From JBBKXJ01 sp037969395 (lineage in GTDB: Bacteria > Pseudomonadota > Gammaproteobacteria > Pseudomonadales > JAUIET01): DNA of 39,950 nucleotides. The stretch lies in the NCBI GenBank assembly GCA_037969395.1, contig JBBKXJ010000019.1:1-39950 (forward strand), written 5' to 3'. The notes beneath the pieces are model-generated. The model was not told the DNA's origin, did no database searches, and was given only the letters and a program-made list of their open reading frames with translations. Position numbers and translations under genes: made by a program. Within the stretch, counting starts at the first letter, position 1; every line of letters begins with the position of its first letter. Shown one piece after another: positions 8,405-17,932 of the stretch.

Positions 8405-9799
8405 TCAATCGACAGGCCACTGCGGATGATGCAGATCAATGACATAAGGATGCCTGTGCTTTACCGCAGAATGCGTATGCGAATGTTTATGTGGTTCCAG
8501 CCCCTCCCGTCCTTCGTGGTCGTGGTGGTGATGTTCGTCATGAAGGTGTCGATGATCGTGACGCGTCGCTTCGTGCATGTGGTCCAGCTCGAGTGGGTCA
8601 TCGGCTGGCCATAGTTTCAATGCCGCCGCCGTTGCAGCAAGCGACACAAGCCCGAGTAGCAGAAAAGCAGCCGCCAGGCTCAACATACCGCCAATCCATC
8701 CGGCGAGTGCGTAGGCGATCAGCCAACAGCCATGTGACAGCGCAAACTGCGCGGCGTATATTGCTGGCCGGTTGCCCTCGTTGGCAGACCGTTTCAGAAG
8801 TCTTCCTGCAGGTGTCTGGATAAGTGAGGTGCCGAATCCAAGCAGGACCCAGATGAGCAACAAGGCAGGAAAATCAGGTTTCGACAATCCCAGTAACAGA
8901 CCCACGGTTACCAGCGCGCCGCCGGCAAGCATGAAGGGTCGATCCGGCAAACGGTCAAGCAAGCGAGGCAACGCGAGTGCCACCACCACGGACCCCGCGC
9001 CGTAAGCAGCAATCGCCAGCGCGGTTTCACTTTGTGTGCCGTTGAGGTGATGCTGCACATACACCACGGTATTGACGATAACCATCGCACCGGCGGCAGC
9101 AACCGCCAGAGAGAGGGCGAGTAGTCCACGCAATCGGGGTGTCGCCACATAGGCTCGAATGCCAAACGTCACATTGTCCCAGCCGCCACCCTCACGCTCG
9201 TGCGATTCGGGCGAAGGCAGCTGCACCGAGAAGACCAACAAAGCAGAGATAAGGAACGTGATTGCATTCGCAACAAACAGGGCATCGTAGCTCAAAACGA
9301 TAAGCGCAGCTGCCGCGAGCATGGGGCTCAGTAAATTCTCGAGATCGTATGCCAGTCGAGACAACGACAACGCGCGGGTATAACGCGCGTCATCAGGCAG
9401 AATATCCGGGATCGTCGCCTGAAACGTCGGCGTAAAACCTGCCGAGCAGGCGTTCAGTACGAAGATCAGCACGTAGATCTGCCAGATCTCGGTGACGAAG
9501 GGCATGCACGCGACAATCACGGCGCGTGCAATGTCGAGCCCAATGAGCAATGCCCGGCGTGGCAGACGCTGCGCAAACGCAGCAACAAGCGGCGCGATGC
9601 CAACATACGCCACCATCTTCAGCGCGAACGCTGTACCCAGCACAACACCCGCGTTGCCCCCGGCCAGATCGAAAGCCAACAGCGCCAGTGCGACCGTCGT
9701 CAACCCGGTACCCGCCAGGGCGATCACCTGGGCAGTGAACAGCCTGCGATACGTCAGATCCGCGAGCGGTGATTTCACATCAGGCTGTGCCAGCATCAT
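8405..9799 (-). CDS. MFS exporter with histidine-rich C-terminal tail (metal efflux type)
   Basis: This 464-residue protein has about 12 membrane helices of the major facilitator superfamily. LPRRALLIGLDIARA near residues 79-93 matches the loop 2-3 region, and LFTAQVIALAGTGLTTVALA forms helix 1. After the last helix (about residue 393) comes a cytoplasmic tail with some 20 His residues in runs such as HDHRHLHDEHHHHDHEG. Such tails are known in NreB-type nickel exporters and probably gather metal ions. The ATG overlaps the czcA stop as ATGA, so it is the last gene of the czc operon and translationally coupled. Export of Ni, Co, Zn or Cd from cytoplasm to periplasm, feeding the Czc complex, is the likely job. 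The exact metal cannot be read from sequence. Confidence 0.82.
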   Translation of the reverse strand: MMLAQPDVKSPLADLTYRRLFTAQVIALAGTGLTTVALALLAFDLAGGNAGVVLGTAFALKMVAYVGIAPLVAAFAQRLPRRALLIGLDIARAVIVACMPFVTEIWQIYVLIFVLNACSAGFTPTFQATIPDILPDDARYTRALSLSRLAYDLENLLSPMLAAAALIVLSYDALFVANAITFLISALLVFSVQLPSPESHEREGGGWDNVTFGIRAYVATPRLRGLLALSLAVAAAGAMVIVNTVVYVQHHLNGTQSETALAIAAYGAGSVVVALALPRLLDRLPDRPFMLAGGALVTVGLLLGLSKPDFPALLLIWVLLGFGTSLIQTPAGRLLKRSANEGNRPAIYAAQFALSHGCWLIAYALAGWIGGMLSLAAAFLLLGLVSLAATAAALKLWPADDPLELDHMHEATRHDHRHLHDEHHHHDHEGREGLEPHKHSHTHSAVKHRHPYVIDLHHPQWPVD

Positions 9800-12700
9800 G
9801 TTTGCACGGCGGGATCAGCAACTTCGACAGTCATTCGCGGTGCGTGCACCAGGCGATACAGCACCGGCAGCACAACCAGTGTCAATAGCGTTGAAGATAT
9901 GATGCCCCCAATCACTACGGTCGCCAACGGTCGCTGCACCTCCGAGCCAATACCGGTGTTTAATGCCATGGGCACGAAGCCCAGGGAGGCAACCAGCGCA
10001 GTCATTAGTACAGGACGCAGTCGGGTTAACGCACCCTCAATAATGCTCTCGTCCAGCGAGCGCCCATGCTGGCGTAAATCGCGTATGAACGCGACCATCA
10101 CCAGACCGTTCAGTACCGCAATACCCGATAGCGCGATGAATCCGACGGCAGCGGAAATCGAAAAGGGAATGTCCCGAATCAGCAAGGCCACAATACCGCC
10201 AGTCAAGGCCAGCGGCACACCGGAGAAGATAACGCCGGCATCCCGAAGCGATCCCAGCGCCATGACCAACAAGCCGATAATGAGGAGCAGGGTCACGGGA
10301 ACAACGACACTCAAGCGATTGCTGGCTGACTGCAGGTTCTGATACGTACCGCCGTATTCGACCCAATAGCCGGACGGCACATCCACCTGCTGAGCGACGG
10401 CCTGCTGTACGTCTTTAACGAAGGAACCGAGATCGCGACCACGCACATTGGCGCTAACCACCATGCGGCGCTTGCCGTTCTCCCGGTTGACCTGATTGTA
10501 ACCATTGACCAGTTCCGTTTGCGCAAGTTCACCCAGTGGCACGAAACCACCGTTAGCCAACGGCACAGGAAGACTCAGCAAGCCGTCCGGGTTAGTGCGT
10601 AAGCGCTCCGGTAAGCGCACCACAATGTCGACACGGCGGTCGCCCTCATACAACAGCCCTGCCGCCGTCCCTCCCAGTGCGGTACTCACCAGATCTTGCA
10701 AGTCAGCAATCGTAAGGCCATAGCGCGCCAGTGCTTCACGGTCTGGCAGTATCGTCAGCACCGGTAAGCCGGTGGCCTGTTCGACCGCCACATCGGCCGC
10801 TCCAGGTACCCGATTGATAGCTGCCTCGATGCTGTCGCCCAGTGCTATCAAGGTATCGAAGTCATCGCCGAACACCTTCACCGCAAGTTCGGACCGCACA
10901 CCGGCAATCAATTCGTTAAAGCGCATTTGAATGGGTTGCAGAAACTCATAGCGATTGCCCGGTATGGGCGTCACCCGGTCTTCCAGTTCTTGCACAATCT
11001 GTGACTTTGGTTTGTTGGGATCGGGCCATTCAGCGCGTGGTTTCAGAATGATGAAGTTATCCGCAACGCTTGGCGGCACGGCATCGGTCGCGACTTCGGC
11101 GGTGCCGATCTTGGCGAAGACGCGCTCGACTTCGGGCAGTTTTCTGATTTCGGCTTCTAACTGCTCCTGCATTTGCACGGCTTGTTGCAGGGAAGTGCCG
11201 GGAATACGCAAGGCGTGCATCGCGATATCACCCTCGTCGAGATTGGGTATAAACTCAGTGCCTAAGCGGGTCGCCGCCCAGCCGCACACAAGTATCAACA
11301 AGAGGGCAGAGCCCACGACGCTCCAGCGAAATCGCAGCGCCATAAGGAGCACCGGTCGATACAGCGAAAGCACGCCGCGAACAATGGCGTTCTGCTTCTC
11401 CTCAATGGGCTTGCTAAACAGCAGGGCCACAGCGGCAGGCACAAAGGTCACCGACAGGACCATGGCGCTCACCAGCGCGATGACGACGGTAATGGCCATC
11501 GGATGGAACATCTTGCCTTCGACGCCGGTGAGGGCAAAGATCGGCAGATAGACCACGGTGATGATAAACACGCCGAACAGCGCCGGTCTGATCACTTCTT
11601 GCGTCGCCTCAAACACGACCGCGAGCCGGTCATTCAAAGACCGGGTCCCGGTCTTGCCGGCCTCGCTCAGGCGGCGCAAACAGTTCTCAACGATGATCAC
11701 CGCGCCGTCTACTATCAAACCGAAATCCAGCGCTCCGAGGCTCATGAGATTCGCGCTCACTTTGGCCTGCACCATGCCGGTGATGGTCATAAGCATGGCA
11801 ATGGGAATGACAGCAGCCGTTAGCAATGCGGCGCGGATGTTGCCGAGGAATAGCAGCAAGACAACGACCACCAGCAACGCGCCTTCGACGAGATTTGTTT
11901 TCACTGTTGCTAATGTTTTATCCACTAATCCGGTACGGTCATATACCGCTGTCGCGGTAATGCCAGCCGGCAGGCTCGCTTGAATGGTATCGAGTTTCTC
12001 CGCCACGGCATTGGCCACGGCGCGGCTGTTTTCGCCAATCAGCATGAACACGGTGCTCATGACGACTTCGTGACCGTCCTGCGTGGCGGCACCGGAGCGA
12101 AGCTCGCGACCTAAACCCACTTCTGCGATATCGCGTACCCGAATCGGCACACCCTCCGTTTCGCTGACAACAATTGATCCTAGCTCCCCGATAGCATTAG
12201 CCTGGCCAGGCATTCGGATAAGCCATTGCGCACCATTGTGTTCAATAAATCCGGCGCCCTGATTGCCATTATTCCGCTCCAATGCCGTCACTACATTGCT
12301 ATAGGTGAGCCCATGAGCGAGCAATTTCGAAGGCTCCGGTGCGATCAGTATTTCCTTCTTAAATCCGCCAATCGGGTTAACTTCAACGACACCCGGCACG
12401 CGCAAGAGCTGGGGGCGGATGATCCAATCGTGCACGGAGCGCAGGTCGGTGGGTGTAATGGGGCTACCCTCTTCGTTAACCGCGCCCGGTTCGGAATCGA
12501 CGGTAAACATGAAGATTTCTCCAAGCCCTGTCGCGATCGGACCCAGAGAGGGCTCGAGTGTTCGAGGCAGCGACGCTTTTGCCGCGTTCATCCGCTCCGC
12601 CACTTGCTGGCGCGCAAAATAAATGTCAGTGCCTTCTTCAAACACGATGACGATTTGCGACAGGCTGTAGCGTGACAGTGAGCGTGTATAGGCGAGCTGC

Positions 12701-12930
12701 GGGATGCCGGCCATGGCGTTTTCCAACGGAAACGTGACCCGTTGCTCCACCTCGAGCGGCGTGTAGCCCGGCGCTTCTGTATTGACCACCACTTGCACGT
12801 TGGTGATGTCAGGCACCGCATCAATCGGCAAGCGGGTGAAATTCCACAAGCCCAGACAGATCAACAGCAAAACGATGAAAAGGACGAAGACACGCCGCGC
12901 CAGCGATAGCTTAATAATATGTTCCAACAT
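9796..12930 (-). CDS. czcA: Heavy-metal efflux RND pump, CzcA family
   Basis: This 1044-residue inner-membrane proton/cation antiporter is the core of a CzcCBA tripartite efflux complex. The helix-4 signature DFGLIVDGAVIIVEN places D402, D408 and E415 at exactly the residues known to matter in Cupriavidus CzcA; this arrangement is typical of Zn/Co/Cd pumps. The two RND halves, each with a large periplasmic loop, are complete. The open frame extends upstream to 13110, but those extra residues lie inside czcB. I chose the ATG at 12930 because MLEHIIKLSLARR is the normal family start and GGGCGG stands just before it. It begins 10 bases after the czcB stop and overlaps the MFS gene at the other end. 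Confidence 0.93.
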   Translation of the reverse strand: MLEHIIKLSLARRVFVLFIVLLLICLGLWNFTRLPIDAVPDITNVQVVVNTEAPGYTPLEVEQRVTFPLENAMAGIPQLAYTRSLSRYSLSQIVIVFEEGTDIYFARQQVAERMNAAKASLPRTLEPSLGPIATGLGEIFMFTVDSEPGAVNEEGSPITPTDLRSVHDWIIRPQLLRVPGVVEVNPIGGFKKEILIAPEPSKLLAHGLTYSNVVTALERNNGNQGAGFIEHNGAQWLIRMPGQANAIGELGSIVVSETEGVPIRVRDIAEVGLGRELRSGAATQDGHEVVMSTVFMLIGENSRAVANAVAEKLDTIQASLPAGITATAVYDRTGLVDKTLATVKTNLVEGALLVVVVLLLFLGNIRAALLTAAVIPIAMLMTITGMVQAKVSANLMSLGALDFGLIVDGAVIIVENCLRRLSEAGKTGTRSLNDRLAVVFEATQEVIRPALFGVFIITVVYLPIFALTGVEGKMFHPMAITVVIALVSAMVLSVTFVPAAVALLFSKPIEEKQNAIVRGVLSLYRPVLLMALRFRWSVVGSALLLILVCGWAATRLGTEFIPNLDEGDIAMHALRIPGTSLQQAVQMQEQLEAEIRKLPEVERVFAKIGTAEVATDAVPPSVADNFIILKPRAEWPDPNKPKSQIVQELEDRVTPIPGNRYEFLQPIQMRFNELIAGVRSELAVKVFGDDFDTLIALGDSIEAAINRVPGAADVAVEQATGLPVLTILPDREALARYGLTIADLQDLVSTALGGTAAGLLYEGDRRVDIVVRLPERLRTNPDGLLSLPVPLANGGFVPLGELAQTELVNGYNQVNRENGKRRMVVSANVRGRDLGSFVKDVQQAVAQQVDVPSGYWVEYGGTYQNLQSASNRLSVVVPVTLLLIIGLLVMALGSLRDAGVIFSGVPLALTGGIVALLIRDIPFSISAAVGFIALSGIAVLNGLVMVAFIRDLRQHGRSLDESIIEGALTRLRPVLMTALVASLGFVPMALNTGIGSEVQRPLATVVIGGIISSTLLTLVVLPVLYRLVHAPRMTVEVADPAVQT

Positions 12931-12940
12931 AATTCCGCCC

Positions 12941-14197
12941 TCAGTGATCGTGTGACGCGCCGGACTTTTCGATGTCGGCTTTGACGAGATAGCTGTTCGT
13001 GGTGACGTAGCGTGTTCCCGTGTCCAGGCCGCCGCGCACCTCAGTCCACTCGCTATCCTGTCGACCGAGATCGAGCATGCGCACTTCGTACTCATCGCCA
13101 ATGCGGGCATACACCACGGTGAAATCGCGGAAGCTCTGCAAGCCCGACCGCTTTACTGCCAGTGGCACGTCGTGCGTGGCAACTTGAATCTCACCGGTCA
13201 GATACATGCCGGGCAGGAGCGCGCCATCGGCATTTTCCAGCACCACGCGCGCGAGAACAGACTGGTTTGCCTCGGCTACGGTATTGAGACGATCAACCAC
13301 GCCCCTGCGGCGAATGTCTCCATCCACTGCCTTCACAACGACCGGGGCACCCGCCCGAACCCGCTCTCGATGGGAAGGAAACACCGCCAGTTCAGCCCAG
13401 ACCGTTGTCGTGTCCATGATCTTGAATAGCTGCCGTCCGGCGGTCAGTTCGCCCGGATTGGTAGTCCGCTCCGTCACCAGACCGCTCATCGGTGCAGTGA
13501 TCGCGTAGTTCTTCAGGCTGTCGTTACTTTCAATCGTCGCTAGCGCTTGCCCCTGTCGCACGCTGTCGCCGATCGATACTTTCACTGCTTGTACGACGCC
13601 ATCGAAACGCGCGCTCACCGTACGGACTCGCTCGGCGTTAGGCACCACACGACCGTAGACCGTGACGGTATCGTGAATCGTCGTAGGTCCCGCCAGCTCG
13701 GTTTCAAGCCCAAATGCCGCAGCGATGTCAGGCGCAATGCGCGTGCGCCCTTCAAAGTTGTCGTATTGCCAACGATGAGCCGCACCACCTTGCTGCGCTG
13801 TGACGGTTATCTCAAAGGAATGTGGCTCATAGATGACGGTATCACCGCGCAGAAAATCGTCCTGTACGGTAAACTCGATTTCGTCCTTCACGTCACCCAG
13901 GCGCGTTAAGATCACGTGTACGCTGACATCTTCGGGAGCAATCTCTGCCCCCGCGTCGGTCACCCACACGCGAAACTCTGGGGGTACGCCGGTCTCGAAG
14001 ATGGCGAGTTCCAGGACAAAGTCGCCGTCAATCAACAAGCGTCCACCGTGCGGTCCTTTGGGGACTTCGGCCTCGGCCCTCTCGGCATGGTCGCTCTGCG
14101 CAGCGTCACCGGAGCGTACGCCGTCACAACCCGTAAGCCCTAGAGCGAGAACCATGAACCACATCTTGTAAAATAAATTGTGCATGAAAAACCTCAT
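12941..14197 (-). CDS. czcB: Periplasmic adaptor (membrane fusion) lipoprotein, CzcB family
   Basis: This 418-residue adaptor links CzcA to CzcC across the periplasm. The N-terminal signal FMVLALGLTGC ends in a lipobox, so it is probably a lipoprotein. An early domain (about 45-150) carries PKGPHGGRLL, a feature of CzcB-like adaptors with an N-terminal extension. The lipoyl/barrel-sandwich part follows (VSARFDGVVQAVKVSIGDSV and APMSGLVTERTTNPGE), then beta-barrel and membrane-proximal domains. It ends with SHDH, a possible metal-binding tail. The ATG at 14197 overlaps the czcC stop as ATGA. A second ATG at 14185 has GAGG six bases upstream and would give a shorter, more standard signal peptide, so it may be the main start. 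Confidence 0.9.
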   Translation of the reverse strand: MRFFMHNLFYKMWFMVLALGLTGCDGVRSGDAAQSDHAERAEAEVPKGPHGGRLLIDGDFVLELAIFETGVPPEFRVWVTDAGAEIAPEDVSVHVILTRLGDVKDEIEFTVQDDFLRGDTVIYEPHSFEITVTAQQGGAAHRWQYDNFEGRTRIAPDIAAAFGLETELAGPTTIHDTVTVYGRVVPNAERVRTVSARFDGVVQAVKVSIGDSVRQGQALATIESNDSLKNYAITAPMSGLVTERTTNPGELTAGRQLFKIMDTTTVWAELAVFPSHRERVRAGAPVVVKAVDGDIRRRGVVDRLNTVAEANQSVLARVVLENADGALLPGMYLTGEIQVATHDVPLAVKRSGLQSFRDFTVVYARIGDEYEVRMLDLGRQDSEWTEVRGGLDTGTRYVTTNSYLVKADIEKSGASHDH

Positions 14198-15474
14198 GGT
14201 TGATCGACCGGAGACGCCAGCACGGTCCCGGTCAGTCGTTCAATTTCGATTAAACGCTGGTGGGCGTCGATACTCGCTTCTACCAGGTCTGTCCGCGCGT
14301 TCAACGCCTCGGCTTGCACGAGCTGCAGCTCGAAGTAGCCGTAGCGACCCGCCGCATAGGCTTTTTGGGTATCAGCCAGCGCCTGCTCGACGCGGGGCAC
14401 GATCTCCTCGCGCAGGGTCGTTGTCCGGTGCAGGCTATGCAGCAATTCCTGATAAAGTGCGAACAATTGGGTTTCGATCTGCACGCGGGTGGCTGATCGA
14501 CTCGCGTCCACCTCAGCCAGTTTGGCGCGCGCTTCCGCAATACGGCCCTGGTTACGATTGCGCAGTGCGAGCGGAATGGTAATGCCGGCGATCAACGCCT
14601 GATCGTCACTTTGCTCCAGTCGGCGAATGCCCGCGCTCACCCGCCAACTCGGTTTCGACTCCGCCTTGGCCAGGCGCAACTCTGCTTCACGCAGTCGTTG
14701 CTGGGTCAGAAAGCGGGAAAGGTCCGGGTTCTGATCGAGTCGCGTGAGTAACTTCGAAAAGCCATCCGGCTTCGGCAGCTTCTGGAGGTTGCCCGTTACC
14801 TTTGAAAAGCCAGGCTGCGTCTCGCCCCACTGCGCCGCCAACCGATGGTTAGATGTCGCCTTTTCATGCACTACATCCTCCCGAGCCAAGCGTACACGGG
14901 CAAGCCCCGCTTCTGCTCTTGCCAGGTCTGCCGCGGGCGTTCTACCAGCACGTACACGCTCACTGACGGTAGCCACAGTCCTTTCCGACAGCGTAACGGC
15001 CGCTTGTGTTTGCACCAGGCGTTCCTGAGCAGCAAGGCTGTCAAGAAACAAGCGAGCGGTTGTTGCAGCCGCATCCAGTCGCTGGACTTCCGCTTCTGAT
15101 GCTAGCGCTGACACGCCGGCGCGAGCTGCCGCAACACGCGATGCCCGCTTCCCCCTCTCTAAAACCCAACCCAGACTGAGCGTGGACTCGGCACTATCAA
15201 AGCTCTCAAATTTATCGGAGCCAAGGACATTTTCCACCAGCACACTCAGCTCGGGATTAGGGCGCAGCTGTGATTGCGTCAGCCGGCCCTGCTGCGCGTC
15301 AATTTGATAGCCAAATGCCATCAGCGACGGGCTACGCGCAAGCGTCCGTTTGACGGCTTCCTGCATATCAAGTGTGGCGTCTTCGCTGGCTGACACTGAC
15401 TGAGTCAGAGTGGCGATGCTGAATAAAAGCAGCAGACACCGCGCGCCATCGCGGCACGTGATTAATACCCACAT
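14194..15474 (-). CDS. czcC: Outer-membrane efflux channel, CzcC/TolC family
   Basis: This 426-residue protein has a cleavable signal peptide (LLLLFSIATLTQSVSA) and two repeats of long coiled-coil helices, as in outer-membrane factors that form the exit duct. SQLRPNPELSVLVENVLG (about 72-89) is a typical CzcC motif near the start of the first strand. Later segments, RNRNQGRIAEARAKLAEVD and AYAAGRYGYFELQLVQAE, belong to the second repeat. It is the first czc structural gene and overlaps czcB by four bases. It completes the tripartite assembly that expels divalent metal ions to the outside. Confidence 0.9.
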   Translation of the reverse strand: MWVLITCRDGARCLLLLFSIATLTQSVSASEDATLDMQEAVKRTLARSPSLMAFGYQIDAQQGRLTQSQLRPNPELSVLVENVLGSDKFESFDSAESTLSLGWVLERGKRASRVAAARAGVSALASEAEVQRLDAAATTARLFLDSLAAQERLVQTQAAVTLSERTVATVSERVRAGRTPAADLARAEAGLARVRLAREDVVHEKATSNHRLAAQWGETQPGFSKVTGNLQKLPKPDGFSKLLTRLDQNPDLSRFLTQQRLREAELRLAKAESKPSWRVSAGIRRLEQSDDQALIAGITIPLALRNRNQGRIAEARAKLAEVDASRSATRVQIETQLFALYQELLHSLHRTTTLREEIVPRVEQALADTQKAYAAGRYGYFELQLVQAEALNARTDLVEASIDAHQRLIEIERLTGTVLASPVDQP

Positions 15475-15570
15475 AAGTGGTTCTCCCTTCGCATTTCTTG
15501 CAAACGCGATTGTTAGTCGAGCAGGACTATAAACAGCAGTTGCTGTTCACAGAGGCTTCAAAAGACTGGT

Positions 15571-15957
15571 TTACAGGGATATAGGAGGGGCGCGCAGGAG
15601 AGGTCGCCAGCGAATACGATGGCGGACTTTGCCGGACTGTACGGGTGGCGAGCGTAGATGGATTTGAGTCCAGGCTACTGCCGCCAATACGATGACGCAA
15701 ATGATCAGTAAGGGGATGAGTTTCGACCAGCTGCTACTCAGTTGCTCAAGCAGTGACACGTCGACGTCTGCGCTGTGGTCGTGATCGTCCGGATCGGCAT
15801 CGTGCACATGCGTGCCATGCATTCCTGTATCGTTGCCAACAGGATCAACGTGCAGATGCAGTCCGCTGAGCTGCATGGTTAGCAGACAAACGCACGCAAA
15901 TACAGCGATTGAATATGGGATTTTGCACATCCAGCCACGATAACACATACCAATCAT
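15571..15957 (-). CDS. Small His-rich membrane protein heading the czc operon
   Basis: This 128-residue protein has a signal-like hydrophobic segment (IAVFACVCLLTMQLSG, about 15-30), then a His/Asp-rich periplasmic stretch (LHLHVDPV, MHGTHVHDADPDDHDHSADV), then one membrane helix (LIPLLIICVIVLAAVAWTQI) and a basic cytoplasmic tail. Small proteins of this build commonly precede czcC; they are thought to bind metal in the periplasm or to tune the system, but this is inference. It lies 96 bases before czcC on the same strand. I do not recognise a named family. Confidence 0.65.
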   Translation of the reverse strand: MIGMCYRGWMCKIPYSIAVFACVCLLTMQLSGLHLHVDPVGNDTGMHGTHVHDADPDDHDHSADVDVSLLEQLSSSWSKLIPLLIICVIVLAAVAWTQIHLRSPPVQSGKVRHRIRWRPLLRAPPISL

Positions 15958-15990
15958 GAGAGCACGCGGTGCGGGCGATTGCCCTTCGCT

Positions 15991-16110
15991 CTAGCGCTGA
16001 TCCAGTTTACGGAGGACCTGATCGACGCTCTTATCGAGCACAAGTGCATAGAATGCGGCGCGCAGCATATTGGCATTTTTGCACTTTAGCGTCTTCTCTA
16101 TTGTTTTCAT
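15991..16110 (-). CDS. Possible 39-residue small protein upstream of the czc genes
   Basis: A short frame from ATG 16110 to TAG 15991 encodes MKTIEKTLKCKNANMLRAAF and a helical, charged end (VLDKSVDQVLRKLDQR). It is on the czc strand and ends 33 bases before the His-rich gene, so it could be the first gene of the operon or a leader peptide. The ribosome site is weak (GGATTC). It might also be the tail of a lost gene. No homolog comes to mind. Confidence 0.3.
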   Translation of the reverse strand: MKTIEKTLKCKNANMLRAAFYALVLDKSVDQVLRKLDQR

Positions 16111-16226
16111 TGAATCCAATAGCGCGCATTACGTCGTAGATAACGTTGAGTTATCATCCAGCTAACCTACCCTGGTTAACAGTTGAATTTCGTTATCTGA
16201 ACAGTCTCTACAGGAGTCGATCTAAA

Positions 16227-17195
16227 ATGCTCATACTGCACACAGCGATAAAGTCTCGCTTGCTACCGTTACTGTTGGTCGCATTAACGCTGACTGCCTG
16301 TAATGACAATGACAACAACAACGACAGCCCGGCTGTAGGAAATGCAAATCCGCCGCAGGCCAAGCTGTATATTTTCGGTGACAGTCTGTCGGATACCGGC
16401 AACCTCGGCCGACCCGCAAGCTTTGGCGATGATTTACCCGTCCCGTTTTTTGAGAACCGAATCTCCAATGGCAGGGTTATCGTAGAGTATATTGCCGAGT
16501 CGCTGCAAACCAGTGCGGAAGCATCCAACTATCTTGATACAGAAGAAGAAGGTACTAACTACGCGATTGCCGGTGCTAATGCTCTGGATAAAGAAACCTT
16601 TATCAATCTCGACCTGCAGATAGAATCCTACCTGATGAAGAACGATGATGAGGTCAACCCGGACAACTTCTATCTGTTCTTTATTGGTGGCAACGATGTG
16701 ATCGATGCAGTTAGTCTTGGTGAGGCCGGCGGCCGAGAGCTGCTAAGCCGCGCTGCGGTCAAAGTGGGCGAAGGAGTGGACGCTATCGTCAGCCGTGGCG
16801 GGCGTGAAATTGTGCTGCTCACCGTGCCAAACATCGGCAGAACGGCGAAGTTTCAGGCCGCTCCTGCAGCCGAGGCCGCCCTCGCCACCGTGTTGACACA
16901 GCACTTCAACGCAGAGGTGCAAAGCATTGTGCAAGGGTATGAATCGAATACGGTCCGGCTGACGACTATTGATTTGTATGCCGCGCTTGAGGATGTTCTT
17001 AGTCGCGCCAGCGAACTTGGATTCACCAATACCACTCAGGGTTGCTACAACATCGATGATTTAAGCTTCGAAGTCTACTGTAGTGCCGAACAGCTCGATA
17101 GCTTTGTATTCTTCGACGATATCCACCCAACCGGCAAAACTCATCGTCTGCTGGGTGAAGAAGCGGCCAGACAGCTTACAGCGGCGATAAACTAA
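16227..17195 (+). CDS. GDSL/SGNH-family esterase lipoprotein
   Basis: This 322-residue protein is a probable surface or periplasmic lipoprotein: the signal LLLVALTLTAC ends with C25, followed by a low-complexity N/D linker. Block I FGDSLSDTGN carries the nucleophile S53. GGND in the middle supplies block III. DDIHPTG gives D297 and H300 of the triad (block V). This set defines the SGNH hydrolases, which cut ester bonds in lipids or acetylated sugars. The frame is open from 16146, but ATG 16227 is preferred: AGGAG lies 11 bases upstream and the signal peptide starts there. Substrate unknown. Confidence 0.85.
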   Translation: MLILHTAIKSRLLPLLLVALTLTACNDNDNNNDSPAVGNANPPQAKLYIFGDSLSDTGNLGRPASFGDDLPVPFFENRISNGRVIVEYIAESLQTSAEASNYLDTEEEGTNYAIAGANALDKETFINLDLQIESYLMKNDDEVNPDNFYLFFIGGNDVIDAVSLGEAGGRELLSRAAVKVGEGVDAIVSRGGREIVLLTVPNIGRTAKFQAAPAAEAALATVLTQHFNAEVQSIVQGYESNTVRLTTIDLYAALEDVLSRASELGFTNTTQGCYNIDDLSFEVYCSAEQLDSFVFFDDIHPTGKTHRLLGEEAARQLTAAIN

Positions 17196-17305
17196 CGAAA
17201 TTTGGGTCGCCGAATAGTTAACGAGCTTCTTTCAACGCTTCCTGCGAAATGATCGAGCCCTGGTGCGGTGCTTGAAGTCCTCCATCGCAGAGAGCATTTA
17301 GCGGC

Positions 17306-17902
17306 TTACATTGAGCTACGTCGATAAGGTGCATAGTTGTAATATTTCGGGCGTTCATCCAGCCGCAGGTGCAGCCAGGCGACGCCCATGCCACTAGTGC
17401 TCAGCCACACGGTCTGTTGCTGCAGGGCTTGCTCGAGCGCCACGCCAGCTGACCGCCATAGTGCATGCTGTTGTGTCGCGGGTGCGTGACGTGAAAACGT
17501 AGCGAGGCTGGCATAAGCGGCCAATGGTGCACCGGGACATGGTGCCACAAGGAGTGCGTCTTTGCCGGAATTGGGGAACGAGACGACACTCTCTTCCAAC
17601 TGAGAGCTGGCGAAATATTCGGCAAAGGCAGTGGGGTTGGGCGACAGCGCTGCGATCTGCGGGCTATCTACCAGCACGAATTCGAACCGCCGATCCAGGC
17701 TTGCTGAATCGACCGCAGGCGTTTCCCAAAAATAGGCGGGAAACGGCGCATCCGCAAGCAAGCCTGTAAAGAATTCACGAAACGATGCGTCGTGTTGCCA
17801 GCCCGCAATCACCTGAGCGTAATTTAGCCACGTGGCCGCCCGCGACAGCTCGAATTGAAGAACTCGGCCACCGTCAAGGTTAGAGATTTCAGCTTTCCAC
17901 AT
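17306..17902 (-). CDS. Conserved hypothetical protein (possibly DUF6940-like)
   Basis: This 198-residue soluble protein has no signal peptide or membrane segment. Blocks that look conserved are FEFVLVDSPQIAALSPNPTA, VVSFPNSGKDALLVAPCPG and, at the C-terminus, GMGVAWLHLRLDERPKYYNY. From memory this pattern resembles a family of uncharacterised bacterial proteins listed as DUF6940; I cannot verify that. It is transcribed away from the metallopeptidase-like lipoprotein gene, with a 21-bp palindrome in the shared upstream region. The ribosome site is weak. Function unknown. Confidence 0.65.
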   Translation of the reverse strand: MWKAEISNLDGGRVLQFELSRAATWLNYAQVIAGWQHDASFREFFTGLLADAPFPAYFWETPAVDSASLDRRFEFVLVDSPQIAALSPNPTAFAEYFASSQLEESVVSFPNSGKDALLVAPCPGAPLAAYASLATFSRHAPATQQHALWRSAGVALEQALQQQTVWLSTSGMGVAWLHLRLDERPKYYNYAPYRRSSM

Positions 17903-17932
17903 GGCTGCCGCAGAGCTGGATTCAGCGTGTTA

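Noticed and set aside
12931..13110. 60-residue N-terminal extension of CzcA
   Set aside because: It lies wholly inside czcB in another frame, has no family likeness, and a good start with a ribosome site exists at 12930.
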